Assembly (NCBI GenBank): GCA_950022295.1
Contig: OX465596.1
Span: forward strand, 9,672,001-9,736,000
DNA length: 64,000 nt
Reading direction: 5' to 3'
Source of the DNA: Bromus sterilis
Lineage: Eukaryota; Streptophyta; Magnoliopsida; Poales; Poaceae
The notes beneath the pieces are model-generated. The model was not told the origin of the DNA and did not search any database. It worked only from the letters and a program-made list of their open reading frames with translations. Below, piece by piece: positions 13,236 to 24,149 of this stretch. Position numbers and translations under genes: made by a program. Position 1 is the first letter of the stretch. Each line of letters opens with the position of its first letter.

Positions 13236-13554
13236 TTATTTTATTTTCTTTTTGGTTTTAATAGTTTAGGGTTTAGGGTTTATTAATTCTTTTCTTTTGG
13301 GTTTAGGATTACTGTTTATTTTACGCTATTACATAATGTACAATGCATATATATATACATGTAGAATATCTCGTAGCTAGCTAGAACCATCATATATAGT
13401 AGAATTATCGTACCACCAACATATATATACATCGATCATATATAGTACTAGTGCCTCACCACCGCCCCTCTTTGCTTGCCTCGAGACCAAAACAGTGGAG
13501 GGCATTTGAATATACATACAGTATACATCATATGGACAACACACCAGTTTCCTA
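13236..13554. other. CACTA-1 3' non-coding region
   Basis: AT-rich sequence between the left subterminal repeats and the stop codon of the second CACTA-1 gene (minus strand). It contains runs of 'atatat' and several 'gctagctag' stretches. No ORF or RNA gene is visible. It probably serves as the 3' untranslated region and terminator for the minus-strand gene. Confidence 0.5.
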
Positions 13555-16500
13555 TTACATATGGTAAGGGAATTCTCCGGTCGACTTATTTAGGACTTCA
13601 CGAAGAAGAAATCCCGCTATTTCCTCTTGAAGTGCTCGCATGCGATCATTTATGTCGAGTTTATCACGCTTCTCCCAAATCTTATTATTTAAAGAAGATG
13701 ATCAATATATGAATATATTACATATGGTAAGAACAAAGTCTAGATAGTATTTACGTACCATCATTGTTCTTTGATTAATCTTTTCGGTCATATAGCGAAT
13801 GTTCTCCATTACGATGTAAGCACAAGGTTCAGTCCCCGATGTCTGACTTATACACTTCACAACAAAATAGAATTCAAACAGATTTAATAATCAAGCATAT
13901 ATATGATAATGGTATATTGAAACTAGAAATATAATTAAATCGAATTTTCTCTCACATATTTATCGTACTGCCACGTCAGCTTCTCCTTCCATTCACTGCG
14001 CTCGAGTTTTTTGAACTTTTCCCAAACTCCGCCGTCAAATAAAATGAATAAAGGAGTTAATTACTTGATATAACAGGAACTTAAAGTGAACACTAAAGAA
14101 GCCTACATGTGTGATAATGATTAAAATTACCTGGCGAATGAGTTCCTAATTTCTTTATACTCACTAATATCTTTACGTAGTGAGTCCATTACTGTAACCA
14201 TTCCTTTTTCCATTTCAATGTCTATCAAGATGAAGTGATAGTTGCGCACACGTAAGCGACTATCACTTATATAACAATATCAAGTAAGAAAAACTATAAT
14301 TTATAGTACAAAATAATGACACTCACTTGAAGTTGTAAGGAAATAGTATATGTTCTTCTGCATGTAGATCCCTCAAACTTTTAAGCAAAAGGGTCTCCGC
14401 GAATTATGTATTATGTTTTACTGTTACTTCATGTATGATATTTGGGTCAATGAACCCAATGCGAAAGAATCCATCTTTTCTCATTTCGTACATCTTCTTT
14501 CTGCGTAATACCACACACAAAAGAATATATATAGTGAGGATAATACAGTCAATGACGTACGAGCTGAGCTAGAAAGAAACCACTTACAGACAATACAAAC
14601 TGACGATAGATTTGTCGAGTGCCAATTGATGGAATAACTGAAATAATTCTTCATTTGCAATCCACAAGTCACCAGTTCCATTGTCGAAATAATCTGGCCT
14701 GATCGGAATCCAGAAGCCGGTCATCTTGAACGGTATAGCTTCTGTGATGTACCACTTATGCAAGTTGCGCATTTGCGTTGATAATAGCTTCTCTTCTTCT
14801 TCAGTGACCATAGGCTCCCCTTTTGCACATTTCCTTTTTGGAGATGGCTCACCGGACAAGTCACCAAGGTTTAAAAATTGTTCAATAGTAAGACCCGCCT
14901 CTCTAGCAAATGCTCTTTGTTCGTCGGTTATCTCTTCCTGCTGCTTGGTATTCACCTTGAGCGGGGCTATCGATTGCACTGTCTGTTCTCCGAGCTGGGC
15001 AACAGTTTTCCTGCATTTTTTACTGCCTGAGTGGCTTCTTCTTGAACCCTTTTGCAGAAATGACTTGTTAATAGATCGTTCGTAGTCCGAGAATAGGGTC
15101 TTAACAGGGGGTTCAAACATCTTCAAGAAGTGTTGTACTATTACCTCGGGTATTTTCTCCTTCGGTGGCGGGGGAGGTTTCGGTGCAAGGTGCGTCGCCA
15201 CGGCTTCATCCACTATGGCCTTGGTTTCAGCTTCACTCCTATCCCAGGGTAAGACCGGCGGACTCTTCTGGGGTTTAACTTTCTTTGTTTTCTTCTTCGG
15301 TGGACTCCTATGACGCGGCGGAGGTCGATTACTTTTTGATTGTCGTGTTTTCCTTCTATCCATCACGGGGGGAGCTGGTGGGATCGGTTGGCGCTGCGGA
15401 CTCGCGATGTGGGGTGGTTGTGGTGGAATCGACTGACGCGGCGGAGTCGCGCTGCGCTCCACAGGGATGGATCGTGCAGGACTCGGCTGACGTCGCAGCG
15501 GATGAGTCCCACTGTGCTCCATCTCGGGGATGGATGGTGCAGGACTCGGCTGATGTTGCGGAGTCGCACTACGCTCCATCTCGGGGAGGGGTGCAGGACT
15601 CGGCTGGTCCTGCGGAGTCGGGATGCACTCCATCTCGGGGGGTGGTGGTGAACTTGATGTCGAACGCGTTGGACTTGACATAATGGCTAGAAATATGATC
15701 CATTGTTTTCTCCATAGATAGATACCACTTTTTTTGGCTTCTCTGAGGGTCTTTTGCCCTTCACCTCCAGGAATATCAAGGTTTAGTTCTTGATATTCCG
15801 TCACAACTTCATCCACCCCGAGACGAGCATAGCCAGGTGGAATCGGATTGCAGTGGTGCAGTGCTCCAGGTGGATTCGTTAAAGCAAAGCCGTCCGCCAC
15901 CTTAATGGATATATTGTTCATTTTGAAGATTAGCTCGCAACGTTTCTGCTCTGTGATATCATCCACGGGGTAGTGACCATCATCGACCCCCGTGGATCCC
16001 ACACTGCTTTTCGTCATAGATGTGACGGTAGTTGCTTTAGCTGGATCTTGAGTTGGCTGCGGTTGCTGGCTAAGTGACGCCTGTAGTCGCTCCTACATAT
16101 CCTTCATAGCATTTTAAAACTTTGAAAGACGGTTTTCTTCCAGCTTCTTCTTTCTTGCACGGCTTTTGTAAGTATCTTTATACTCCGCAAACCCCTCATA
16201 CCATGGAACAACGCCTACGCCTCGCGTTCGTTCCGGATGTTCAGGATTCTTGAGGGCGCGTGTAAGCTCGTCGTTCTCTCTCTCGGGGATGAAAATCCCA
16301 TTCCTAGCATCATCAATTGCATTTAGTATCTCTTGATCGGCTCCTTTAAGACTTTCCTTTATAATCACCTTCCCTGTCTTTGGGTACAACTTTCCCCCAT
16401 GCCCAAAAAACCAACTCCTGCACCTGGGTGGAAAATATATTGTGACTGGAGTGACCCCTGCAGCAATCAGCTTCTTCTCAAATGCATCCCACTTAGGCGA

Positions 16501-17370
16501 CGCGGACTTGTAGCCACCTGTCCCCATGGTATGGAAAAGCTTATGCTTCTCAGCATTAATCTTGTTTATTTCCGACCGAAGTTTAGCTTCATCTGATTTG
16601 TTGTTCTCCACAAATTGGTCCCAATGTGCTTCTACCTTCGCTAGTGCTCCAGTGAAAATTGGAGTCTTCTTATTATTAGCGACGTATTTGGACCATAGCT
16701 TTACCTTCCAAGATCGGAATAGTTCTCCCATCTTCTTAAGAGAAGCATTCTTGACTTTCAACACATCGTCTGGTGTCACCCAATCTGGTAGGGTAAAATA
16801 TGATAAGAGTTTAGCCCAAAGAACCTCTTTTGCTCTATCGCTGACAAAACTCTTGTTTCCACCTTCCTTTGGTTGATGCCATTCTTGAGTACTAATCGGG
16901 ATGTTATCTCTAACAATTACTCCGCATATAGCTATCCATTTCTTCACGTGAGCTTCCGAAGCATTCGGCTGACCACTCAAACCGATCCCATCGATGTTGT
17001 ACTTTACATCATCCCGCGGCAATTTGGCCGGGCCACGTTTTGCTTTGCTTGAAGAAGATTCTCTCGATCCGGGTTTCTAGAAGAAGAAATATTTGTTAAT
17101 TATTAGTGATAAATCAATTATTTGTAAATTTTATGATCACCAGGGGCCTTATATATATATATATATTTATATATATACCTCGGCAGACTTTGTTGTTAAT
17201 TTAAGATCTTGTTCTTCTCCTTCGTCGAACATTCCCTCACCGGAATCATTCACATATCGTGAGCCGTCATCATCGATATCGGCGTCATCATGAGGACCGA
17301 TATCGGCGTCGGCGATAATTTCGTACATATCATATTCTTGCTCTCTGCCGCTATTGAACACGTCGTCCAT
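13555..17370 (-). pseudogene. CACTA-1 second gene: Transposase_24 / DUF8039-like / Ulp1-like protease fusion (broken)
   Basis: A multi-exon gene on the minus strand. Exon 1 is 17370-17179 (64 codons, acidic, starting MDDVFNSGRE) and ends at a GT donor. Exon 2 runs 17076-14588 and encodes a Ptta/En/Spm Transposase_24 domain (KKWIAICGVIVRDNIPIS, GTGGYKSASPKW), then a DUF8039-like segment, a long Pro/Ser-rich linker and the start of an Ulp1-like domain. Short exons near 14500-14327, 14244-14131, 14037-13959, 13858-13759 and 13683-13555 supply the rest. The expected protease residues are visible: His in YHFILIDI, Asp in VMDSL, and Gln and Cys in SQTSGTEPCAY. In-frame stops at 16114-16116, about 16086 and 14404-14406 break it, and one acceptor (near 14244) lacks a clear AG. 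The binding role of such second proteins is known for En/Spm; the protease part has no proven role. Confidence 0.8.
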
Positions 17371-17555
17371 AGCTTAACTAATATCAACGAGATGCAGAAA
17401 AAGATAAAACAATTTAGTATAAGCAAATATAGAAAATGACATCTCAAATAATCAAGTTCACATGCAACAATAATATTAGAATAATAATCCAGCTTACATC
17501 TCGAATAATCCAGTTCACATATATGCAACACTAATATATATGTCGATCACTAGAT

Positions 17556-17966
17556 CTAGTACATATAAAAAAGTAAACGACGTCGGCTCCGGCTGGCGGT
17601 GGACACCCAAAGAGAAGGAACTATCACCCACTCGTAGCTAGGGTGAGATCCCTGAAGCACCTTCCATAAACTGTAGTACTCGGCGTCCAACGCCGCCATG
17701 TAGCGACGGACGTGGTCGTCCTCCTCCCTGATACGTCGGCGTACAACCTCCTCGGGGGCCGGCTCCCTCCGCACCAACTGTGGCCCATGCGAACGCCACC
17801 AAAGAAGATCTGGGTCGACGAGAAGACCCGGATTCCTCGCTAAGCGACACACCCCAGAAACCACCTCCCAGTGCCATCCCGGCGGAGCCCAGTCCAAGAC
17901 ATTGCGCATCCCGTCAAGAACTCCCGGAGCGCGACGGTAACGAGGATGCGGGCCCGACATTCTCAC
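17556..17966 (-). CDS. Hypothetical CACTA-1 ORF, Arg/Trp-rich, 136 aa
   Basis: An uninterrupted ORF between the internal repeats and the second CACTA-1 gene, on the same strand as all other genes of the element. A likelier start is the second Met (MSGPHPRYRR, about 17960). The N-terminal half is rich in Trp, Gly and Pro. The C-terminal half has a charged helix-like stretch (EEVVRRRIREEDDHVRRYMAALDAEYYSLW) and ends in a basic tail. No known domain, signal peptide or membrane segment is visible. It could be a stand-alone small protein, a lost 5' exon of the neighbouring gene, or a chance ORF in GC-rich DNA. The position, strand and amino-acid composition favour real coding ancestry. Confidence 0.5.
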   Translation of the reverse strand: MRMSGPHPRYRRAPGVLDGMRNVLDWAPPGWHWEVVSGVCRLARNPGLLVDPDLLWWRSHGPQLVRREPAPEEVVRRRIREEDDHVRRYMAALDAEYYSLWKVLQGSHPSYEWVIVPSLWVSTASRSRRRLLFYMY

Positions 17967-18224
17967 TAATGAAACTAATAAAATTACAACTAAAAATATC
18001 TCGATATTTACATGTTAATAGCTATTGATCTATAGCTTAAATTGTAGAACATCTCATATATATATACTAATAATATTTACAACAATATATATATACTAAT
18101 AATATTTATAACAATATATATACTAACAAAATTTCATTCATGCACCGTTCGAAGCCACATACTAAAATAATATTTTTTTAAATACATTTTTGGCGCCTAG
18201 CATATATATACTTGACTACATGGC

Positions 18225-18378
18225 TTACAACAAAAAGTTTCATCTAGCAAAATGTTCATCTAGCAAAATGTTCATCTAACAACATGTTCATCTAGCAAAA
18301 TTGTTCATCTAGCAAAATTGTTCATCTAGCAACATGTCCATAGCAAAAATGTCCATCTAGCAAAAATGTCCATCTAGC
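18225..18378. repeat. Minisatellite of 'ttcatctagcaaaatg' units
   Basis: About eight imperfect copies of a 15-19-bp unit around 'catctagcaaaat', head to tail. It lies upstream (minus-strand sense) of the short hypothetical ORF and the second CACTA-1 gene, so it could be part of their leader or promoter. No coding role is visible. Confidence 0.8.
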
Positions 18379-18649
18379 ATCGTCGTCGGGATCCTCGCCG
18401 GGGTACTACGATGGCGGAGCTCGCCGTGAACACATGCATGTGGTCGGACAGGGGGGAAGAGGAGAGCTCACCAACGGCGGCGCCGGCAGAGACGAAGGTG
18501 AGGAACGGCGGAGACGGCGAGGGCGACGACGACGACGAGGGGGACGGCGACGACGACGGCGAGGGCGAGGGCGACGGCCTGGCAGCGTGGAGACGATCTG
18601 AAGCGGTGGGGGGGGGAACTGCGCTAAGTGTCGATATATATAACAAGCA
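18379..18649. other. GC-rich low-complexity block in CACTA-1
   Basis: A GC-rich tract dominated by GACGGCGA-like units (18490-18590). It has open frames on both strands that translate into Ser-Pro or Asp-Gly-Glu repeats, typical of low-complexity sequence and not called as genes. It sits between the internal CCGGTT-type repeats and the minisatellite. It may belong to the promoter or 5' leader of the minus-strand genes to its left. Confidence 0.5.
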
Positions 18650-18832
18650 CCTTTAGCACCGGTTTCACCCACAAACCGGTGCTAAAGGACCTTTAGCACC
18701 GGTTTCACCCACCAACCGGTGCTAAAGGTCCCCAATTACATCCCGTTTTTGGGAAAAAAATATAAGTGGGAAGGGGGGACCTTTAGCACCGGCTCTTATA
18801 AAAACCGGTTCTAAAGGTTAATTTTTCATATT
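18650..18832. repeat. Internal copies of the CACTA-1 subterminal motif
   Basis: Three palindromic pairs of 'ctttagcaccggttt' and 'aaccggtgctaaagg' lie in the middle of the element, between the two main transcription units. The same motif otherwise marks the two ends (13020-13220 and 24150-24440). They may be internal binding sites for the TnpA-like protein acting on the promoter of the left gene, or the remains of an end of another element captured here. No CACTA terminus or target duplication is visible at this point. Confidence 0.8.
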
Positions 18833-18858
18833 TGGAGTTTTTTTATAATTCTTTTGAA

Positions 18859-19570
18859 GTCATTTGGCACAAAATAAATCATTAAATGCATGAAAAATAG
18901 CAAATGAAGTCAGAAAGGGTTCAAATTTTAGTATGTGGCTTTGAATGGTGCATATTGAATGCACAAAAAGTCTTGAGTTAAAAAAAGTTTAGAAAAATGA
19001 AATGCCTTTGTGACAGATGAGTTTTCGTCTAAAACCCTCACACTTCGAAATAGATGCTCCAGTTTGTACACGAAGTGCATCCAGTTTTTGTCGTAACCCT
19101 ATCAACTTTTGCACACATGTTATATGGGTCAAATGATGATAGCATGCCAAGTTTCAACCTTTTCAGAGTTCATTTGTAGATGCTTTCCATTTTTAGGGTC
19201 ATTTGGCACAAAATAAATCATTAAATGCATGAAAAATAACAAATGAAGTCAGAAAGGTTTCAAATTTTAGTATGTGGCTTTAAATGGTGCATATTGAATG
19301 CACAAAAAGTCTTGAGTTCAAAAAAGTTTAGAAAAATGAAATTCCTTTGTAACAGATGAGTTTTCGTCTAAAACCCTCACACTTCGAAAGAGATGCTCTA
19401 GTTTGTACACGAAGTGCATCCAGTTTTTGTCGTAACCCTCTCAACTTTTGCACACATGTTATATGGGTCAAATGATGATACCATGCCAAGTTTCAACCTT
19501 TTCTGAGTTCATTTGTAGATGCTTTTCATTTTCAGGGTCATTTCGCACAAGATAAATCATTAAATGCACT
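18859..19570. repeat. Two satellite-like monomers inside CACTA-1
   Basis: Anchors at 18877, 19215 and 19554 define two full monomers of 338-339 bp with short flanks. They are clearly homologous, in the same orientation, to the array at 1-12533 but diverged from it by roughly a tenth by eye. They read 'tgtggctttgaatggtgc' and 'tcagagttcatttgtagatgc', closer to the Afa-family primer sites (recalled from memory) than the array monomers. They lie immediately downstream of the TNP2 pseudogene stop codon. Confidence 0.9.
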
Positions 19571-19681
19571 CATGAGCCACCGTCGGGCTGTATGCAGGGG
19601 AAACCTTGTGTTTTGTTCTACACATAGAAATATTTTAGTTCATCGATCGACCGAATACAAATCATTCGGATTCCCTGCATA

Positions 19682-22600
19682 CTATTTCTTCGCGTGTTTC
19701 CCTTTCTTTTTGCACCGTAACCATGGACAATCTTCTTCATTTAACATGATGCTTGGGTCAGTCTTTACTGTGAAGGGAGGAATTTCATGAAACTTTTCAT
19801 AATCTTCTGACTTGTCTGTCTTGTTCTCCACTCCCACAAGGTTTCTTTTCCCTGAAAGAACTATGTGGCGCTTTGGCTCACCGTATGATGTATTCGCTTC
19901 ATTATCTTTCCTTTTTCTCGTTTTGCTAGACGTGTCCTTCACATAGAAAACCTGAGCCACATCATTGTCTAGGACGAATGGTTCCTCTCTGTACCCAAGA
20001 TTGTTGACATCCACTGTTGTCATTCCGTACTGCGGGTCTACCTTTACCCCTATCAGAATTAACCATTTGCACCGAAACAAAGGGACCTTAAAATCAGGTC
20101 CATAGTCAAGTTCCTATATCTCCTCTATGTAACCATAATATGTGACCTTTTGCTTATTGTTGATTGCATCATCAAAGTGGACACCACTGTTTTGGTTGGT
20201 GCTCTTTTCATCTTGGGCGATCGTGTAAAATGTATTCCCATTTATCTCGTACCCTTTGAAAGTCATTATAGTCAAAGAAGGTGTGTCGGACAACAAGTAC
20301 AACTCCTCTTCAACAGTGTCGTTACCCGTGAGATGGTCTTGCAACCAACCGCTGAAAGTCCTATTGTGTTCCTTCTTAATCCAGACTTCAGACTGCTCCG
20401 GGTTTTTTAAGCGTAGAATATTCTCGTGTTGATCGATATACGGGGAGTCCAAGGCAGAATTATGTAGAACAATATTGTGTGCTTTCTTCCAAGATTCTGC
20501 GTCCCTACAAATTATTGGGCGCGATGCTAGCGTTCCTTTTCCACCCATTCTCCCCTCATGCCGCGATTCAGGAAGACCAATCGGCTTAAGGTCAGGAATA
20601 AAGTCAACACAAAACTCAATGACCTCCTCTGTTTGATGGCCCATGGAGATGCTTCCTTCTGTCCTAGCACGGTTACGAACATATTTCTTTAAGACTCCCA
20701 TGAACCTCTCAAAGGGGAACATATTGTGTAGAAATAGAGGACCCAGAATTGCAATCTCGTCGAATAGGTGAACCAGCATGTGCGTCATAATATTGAAGAA
20801 CGATGGTGGGAACACCACCTCAAAAGTGACAAGACATTGGACCAAATCATTTTGTAACCTTGGTAGACTTTCTGGATTGACTACCTTCTGAGAAATTGCA
20901 TTGAGGAATGCACATAGCTTCACAATGGCTAATCGAACATTTTCTGGTAGAAGCCCCCTCAATGCAACCGGGAGCAGTTGCGTCATAATCACGTGGCAGT
21001 CATGAGACTTTAGGTTCTGAAACTTTTTCTCTGTCATATTTATTATTCCCTTTATGTTCGACGAGAAGCCAGACGGGACCTTGATACTGAGCAGGCATTC
21101 AAAAAAGATTTCCTTCTCTGCTTTGGTAAGAGCGTAGTTGGCTTCACCCTCGTACTGCTTTGGGGGCATGCCTTCTTTTTCGTTCATATGTTTCTTGTCC
21201 TCTCTTGCCTCCGGTGTATCTTTTGTTTTCCCATACACACCCAAGGAGCCTGGCAGGTTCACGCAAAGATTCTTCGTCACGTGCATCACGTCGATTGCAG
21301 AGCGGACATCTAGGTGTTTCCAATAGGGTAGGTCCCAAAATATAGATTTCTTCTTCCACATGGGTGCGTGTCCGTCAGCGTCATGCGGAACAGATTTTCC
21401 ACCAGGACCCTTTCCAAAGACCACTTGCTCTGGTAAATCTTGACCATATCAAGTATATCATCACCAGTACGGTGGACAGGCTTCTTCCGGTGATCTGCCT
21501 CGCCTTTGAAATGCTTGCCTTTCTTTCTTAAGGGATGATTGGTCGGAAGAAACCGACGATGTCCCAGGTACACATTCTTATTGCAGTTGGGAAAATATAT
21601 ACTTTCAGTCTCATCTAAACAGTGTGTGCATGCCTTGTATCCCTTGTTTTTTTGTCCTGAAAGGTTACTAAGAGCAGGCCAATCATTGATGGTTACAAAC
21701 TGCAATGCTCATAGATAAAATTCCTCCTGTTTGTTCTCATCCCACACACGTACACCTGGTTTAGCCCACAACAGTAAAAGTTCTTCAACTAATGGCCTTA
21801 GGTACACATCAATGTCGTTGCCGGGTTGCTTAGGGCCTTGGATTCGCACTGACATCATAATGAACTTCCGCTTCATGCACTTCCAAGGAGGAAGGTTGTA
21901 GATACATAGAGTCATGGGCCATGTGCTATGATTGCTGCTCTGCTCCCCAAAAGGAATAATGCCATCTGCACTTAAACCAAACCATATGTTCCTGGGGTCC
22001 TTTGTAAACTTGCCATTTTCCTTTTCTTCCATTCTCTCGATTTTTCTCCATTGTGACCCATCAGCGGGGTGTCTCAAATTCCCGTCTTTCTTACGGTCTT
22101 CGTTGTGCCATCGCAACAACTTGGCATGCTCTTTGTTTCTGAACAGTCGTTTCAATCGTGGTATTATAGGAGCATACCACATCACCTTGGCAGCAACCCT
22201 CTTCCTGGGGCGCTCGCCCTCAACATCACCAGGGTCATCTCGTCTGATCTTATAGTGCAATGCACCGCACACCGGGCATTCATTCAAATTCTCGTACCCA
22301 CCACGGTAGAGGATGCAGTCATTAGGGCATGCATGTATCTTCTGCACCTCTAGTCCTAGAGGGCAGACAAGCTTCTTTGCTTCGTAAGTGTTGTCAGGAA
22401 ATTCGTTATCCTTTGGAAGCCTCTTCTTAAATATTTTCAGTACCTTCCCAAATCCCTTGTCAGGTATACCATACTCTGCCTTCCATTGCAACAATTCCAG
22501 TGCGGCACCGAGCTTTGTGTTTCCCTCTTTGCAATTTGGGTACAATCCTTTTTTGTGATCCTCTAACATGCGATTGAACTTCAACTTCTCCCTTTCTCTT

Positions 22601-23019
22601 TCACATCCTCTCTGTGCATCAACAATGACACGGCGAAGCTCATCATCGGGCTCATGTGATGCCTTTTCTTCACCTTCTTGTTCTTTCTCTTGTTCTTCAT
22701 TCTGTTCCCCCATTGTACCACCGTATTCAGGCAGGAACCCAGGATACCTATCATCATCCTCATCTTCTTCATTCTCTTCCATCAGAACCCCTCTTTCTCC
22801 GTGCTTGGTCCAACAGTTATAGCCGGACATGAAACCATGCTTAAACAGATGGAGGTGAATATCTTTTGAGTCAGAGTAGCTCTTATTATTCTTGCAGACA
22901 CCACATGGACAACACATAAAACCATCCCGTTTGTTAGCCTCAGCCGCTTGCAGAAAACTATGCAAGCCATTAATGAACTCGCCAAAGCGTCAGTCTTCGT
23001 ACATCCATTGTCGACTCAT
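19682..23019 (-). pseudogene. CACTA-1 TNP2 transposase (broken)
   Basis: The minus strand encodes the full domain order of plant En/Spm TNP2 transposases. The N-terminal Transpos_assoc region (WMYED, then CPCGVCKN) is followed by the Transposase_21 core (ending in LPYWKHLDVRSAIDVMHVTKN), DUF4218 (QLLPVALRGLLPENVRLAI, HMLVHLFDEIAILGP) and DUF4216 (EINGNTFYTIAQDEKSTNQNSG to the end). In the family this protein cuts at the TIRs. Start is the ATG at 23017-23019. Breaks: TGA at 22990-22992 (codon 10), TGA at 21709-21711, a frameshift near 21430, and TAG at 20114-20116. The two TGA codons fit C-to-T change of CGA arginine codons. The coding part looks otherwise full length, with no intron needed. 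Confidence 0.9.
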
Positions 23020-23172
23020 CTTCATAATGGCACAACATCAAAAAGATAAAATTAATACAAGTAATTCATATACATAAAATTGATCATTCATACGTAAAGT
23101 TGATCATAAAAAAGTTGATCATACATAAAGTTCATACACATACTTATTATCATAAAAACAACATAAAACTAT

Positions 23173-23627
23173 CTACCTAAAGCATTTAAATGCAATAATA
23201 AATGCGATCAATATCGCAACAAAGGTACCAATTGCTCCAACAACATAATGATACCAAGCCTCTTTAGTAAGGGCATATTTTCTAATTTTCCTAATCTTCA
23301 TGCGCATTACATCCATCTTGTTCTTGTGATCACCGACGACTTCAGCAACATACAACTCCAATATCATCTTCTCTTCTTCAACTTTTTTCAATTTTTCTTT
23401 CAAATACTCGTTTTCTTTTTCAACTAAATTTAACCGCTCAACCAGAGGGTCAATTTCAATCTCCGGTTCACATACCTCCTAGATAAAAATATCTATGTCA
23501 ACTTAATTGGTCATCATTGTCAAACACGAAAAATGGAACAAATTAATAGTTATAAAAGATAATATATATATACCACATCCGAATCATAGACAGGACGAGG
23601 GACGACATGCGCGGATACCATAACCAT
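23173..23627 (-). CDS. Two-exon small coiled-coil/membrane protein of CACTA-1 (119 aa)
   Basis: Exon 1 is 23627-23574 (18 codons from an ATG, MVMVSAHVVPRPVYDSDV) and ends at a GT donor. The intron of 95 bp ends in TAG, and exon 2 (23478-23173) continues in frame for 101 codons to a stop. The joined protein has an acidic start, a heptad-like Leu/Glu/Lys coiled coil (about residues 29-60, LVERLNLVEKENEYLKEKL), a basic segment, and a single hydrophobic C-terminal membrane helix (VVGAIGTFVAILIAFIIAF) followed by KCFR. It lies just upstream of TNP2 on the same strand and is the only main CACTA-1 gene I see without a break. The function is unknown; the C-terminal helix suggests a tail-anchored topology. 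The splice model is inferred from consensus sites and frame continuity. Confidence 0.7.
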
Positions 23628-24149
23628 CGCACTATGTATAACAAAGAATCATACAAGTAAGAAAATTAGACAAGTATCTATCTAAATCATCCAAATAAAA
23701 TTTCTTATACAAAAAAAAATAAGAAACACATATATAGAGGCTCACCAAGGTGGTGCCGGTGAAGAGGGACGATGGGGGTGATCAACGGTGGTAACTATAC
23801 GTTCGTGTGTGGGAAGGCACTAAGCAATCACTACAAATATGCATACTAATTAACTTGAGCTCAAAGTGCATATAAATCAAATAAACTCAACATATCACTA
23901 TATAGCTAGCTAGCTCCCAAACTAAAGTCCACAAATCTACACATATAGAGCATAGCACAAGCTAATCTAGCAAAAATGAGAGAGGACAAAGCTTCTAACC
24001 TTTGTGAACACTTGGATGTAGAAGGTTTTATTCAAATCTTCACAATTCTTGGCCAAAATGGAGGATGAACTCGAGCAAAGAAAGAAGTGAGCTTCAAAAA
24101 CAGAGAATGAGCTTGGCCGGCTCATGTTGGAGAAGAAGGAGTATATATA
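23628..24149. other. CACTA-1 5' leader/promoter region
   Basis: AT-rich, non-coding sequence between the right subterminal repeats and the small two-exon gene. Reading on the minus strand, it should hold the promoter and 5' untranslated region for the small gene and/or TNP2. A 'gtatatatagc' (24132-24142, plus strand) reads as GCTATATATAC on the minus strand and could serve as a TATA box. No ORF stands out. Confidence 0.45.

Noticed and set aside
15285..15683. Plus-strand ORFs rich in Ser, Asp and Trp
   Set aside because: They are the antisense of the Pro/Ser-rich linker of the minus-strand CACTA-1 gene and have no domain of their own.
18650..18832. End of a separate CACTA element
   Set aside because: No CACTA terminus or 3-bp duplication is visible. 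The outer TIRs at 13000 and 24467 with matching ATA already define one element.
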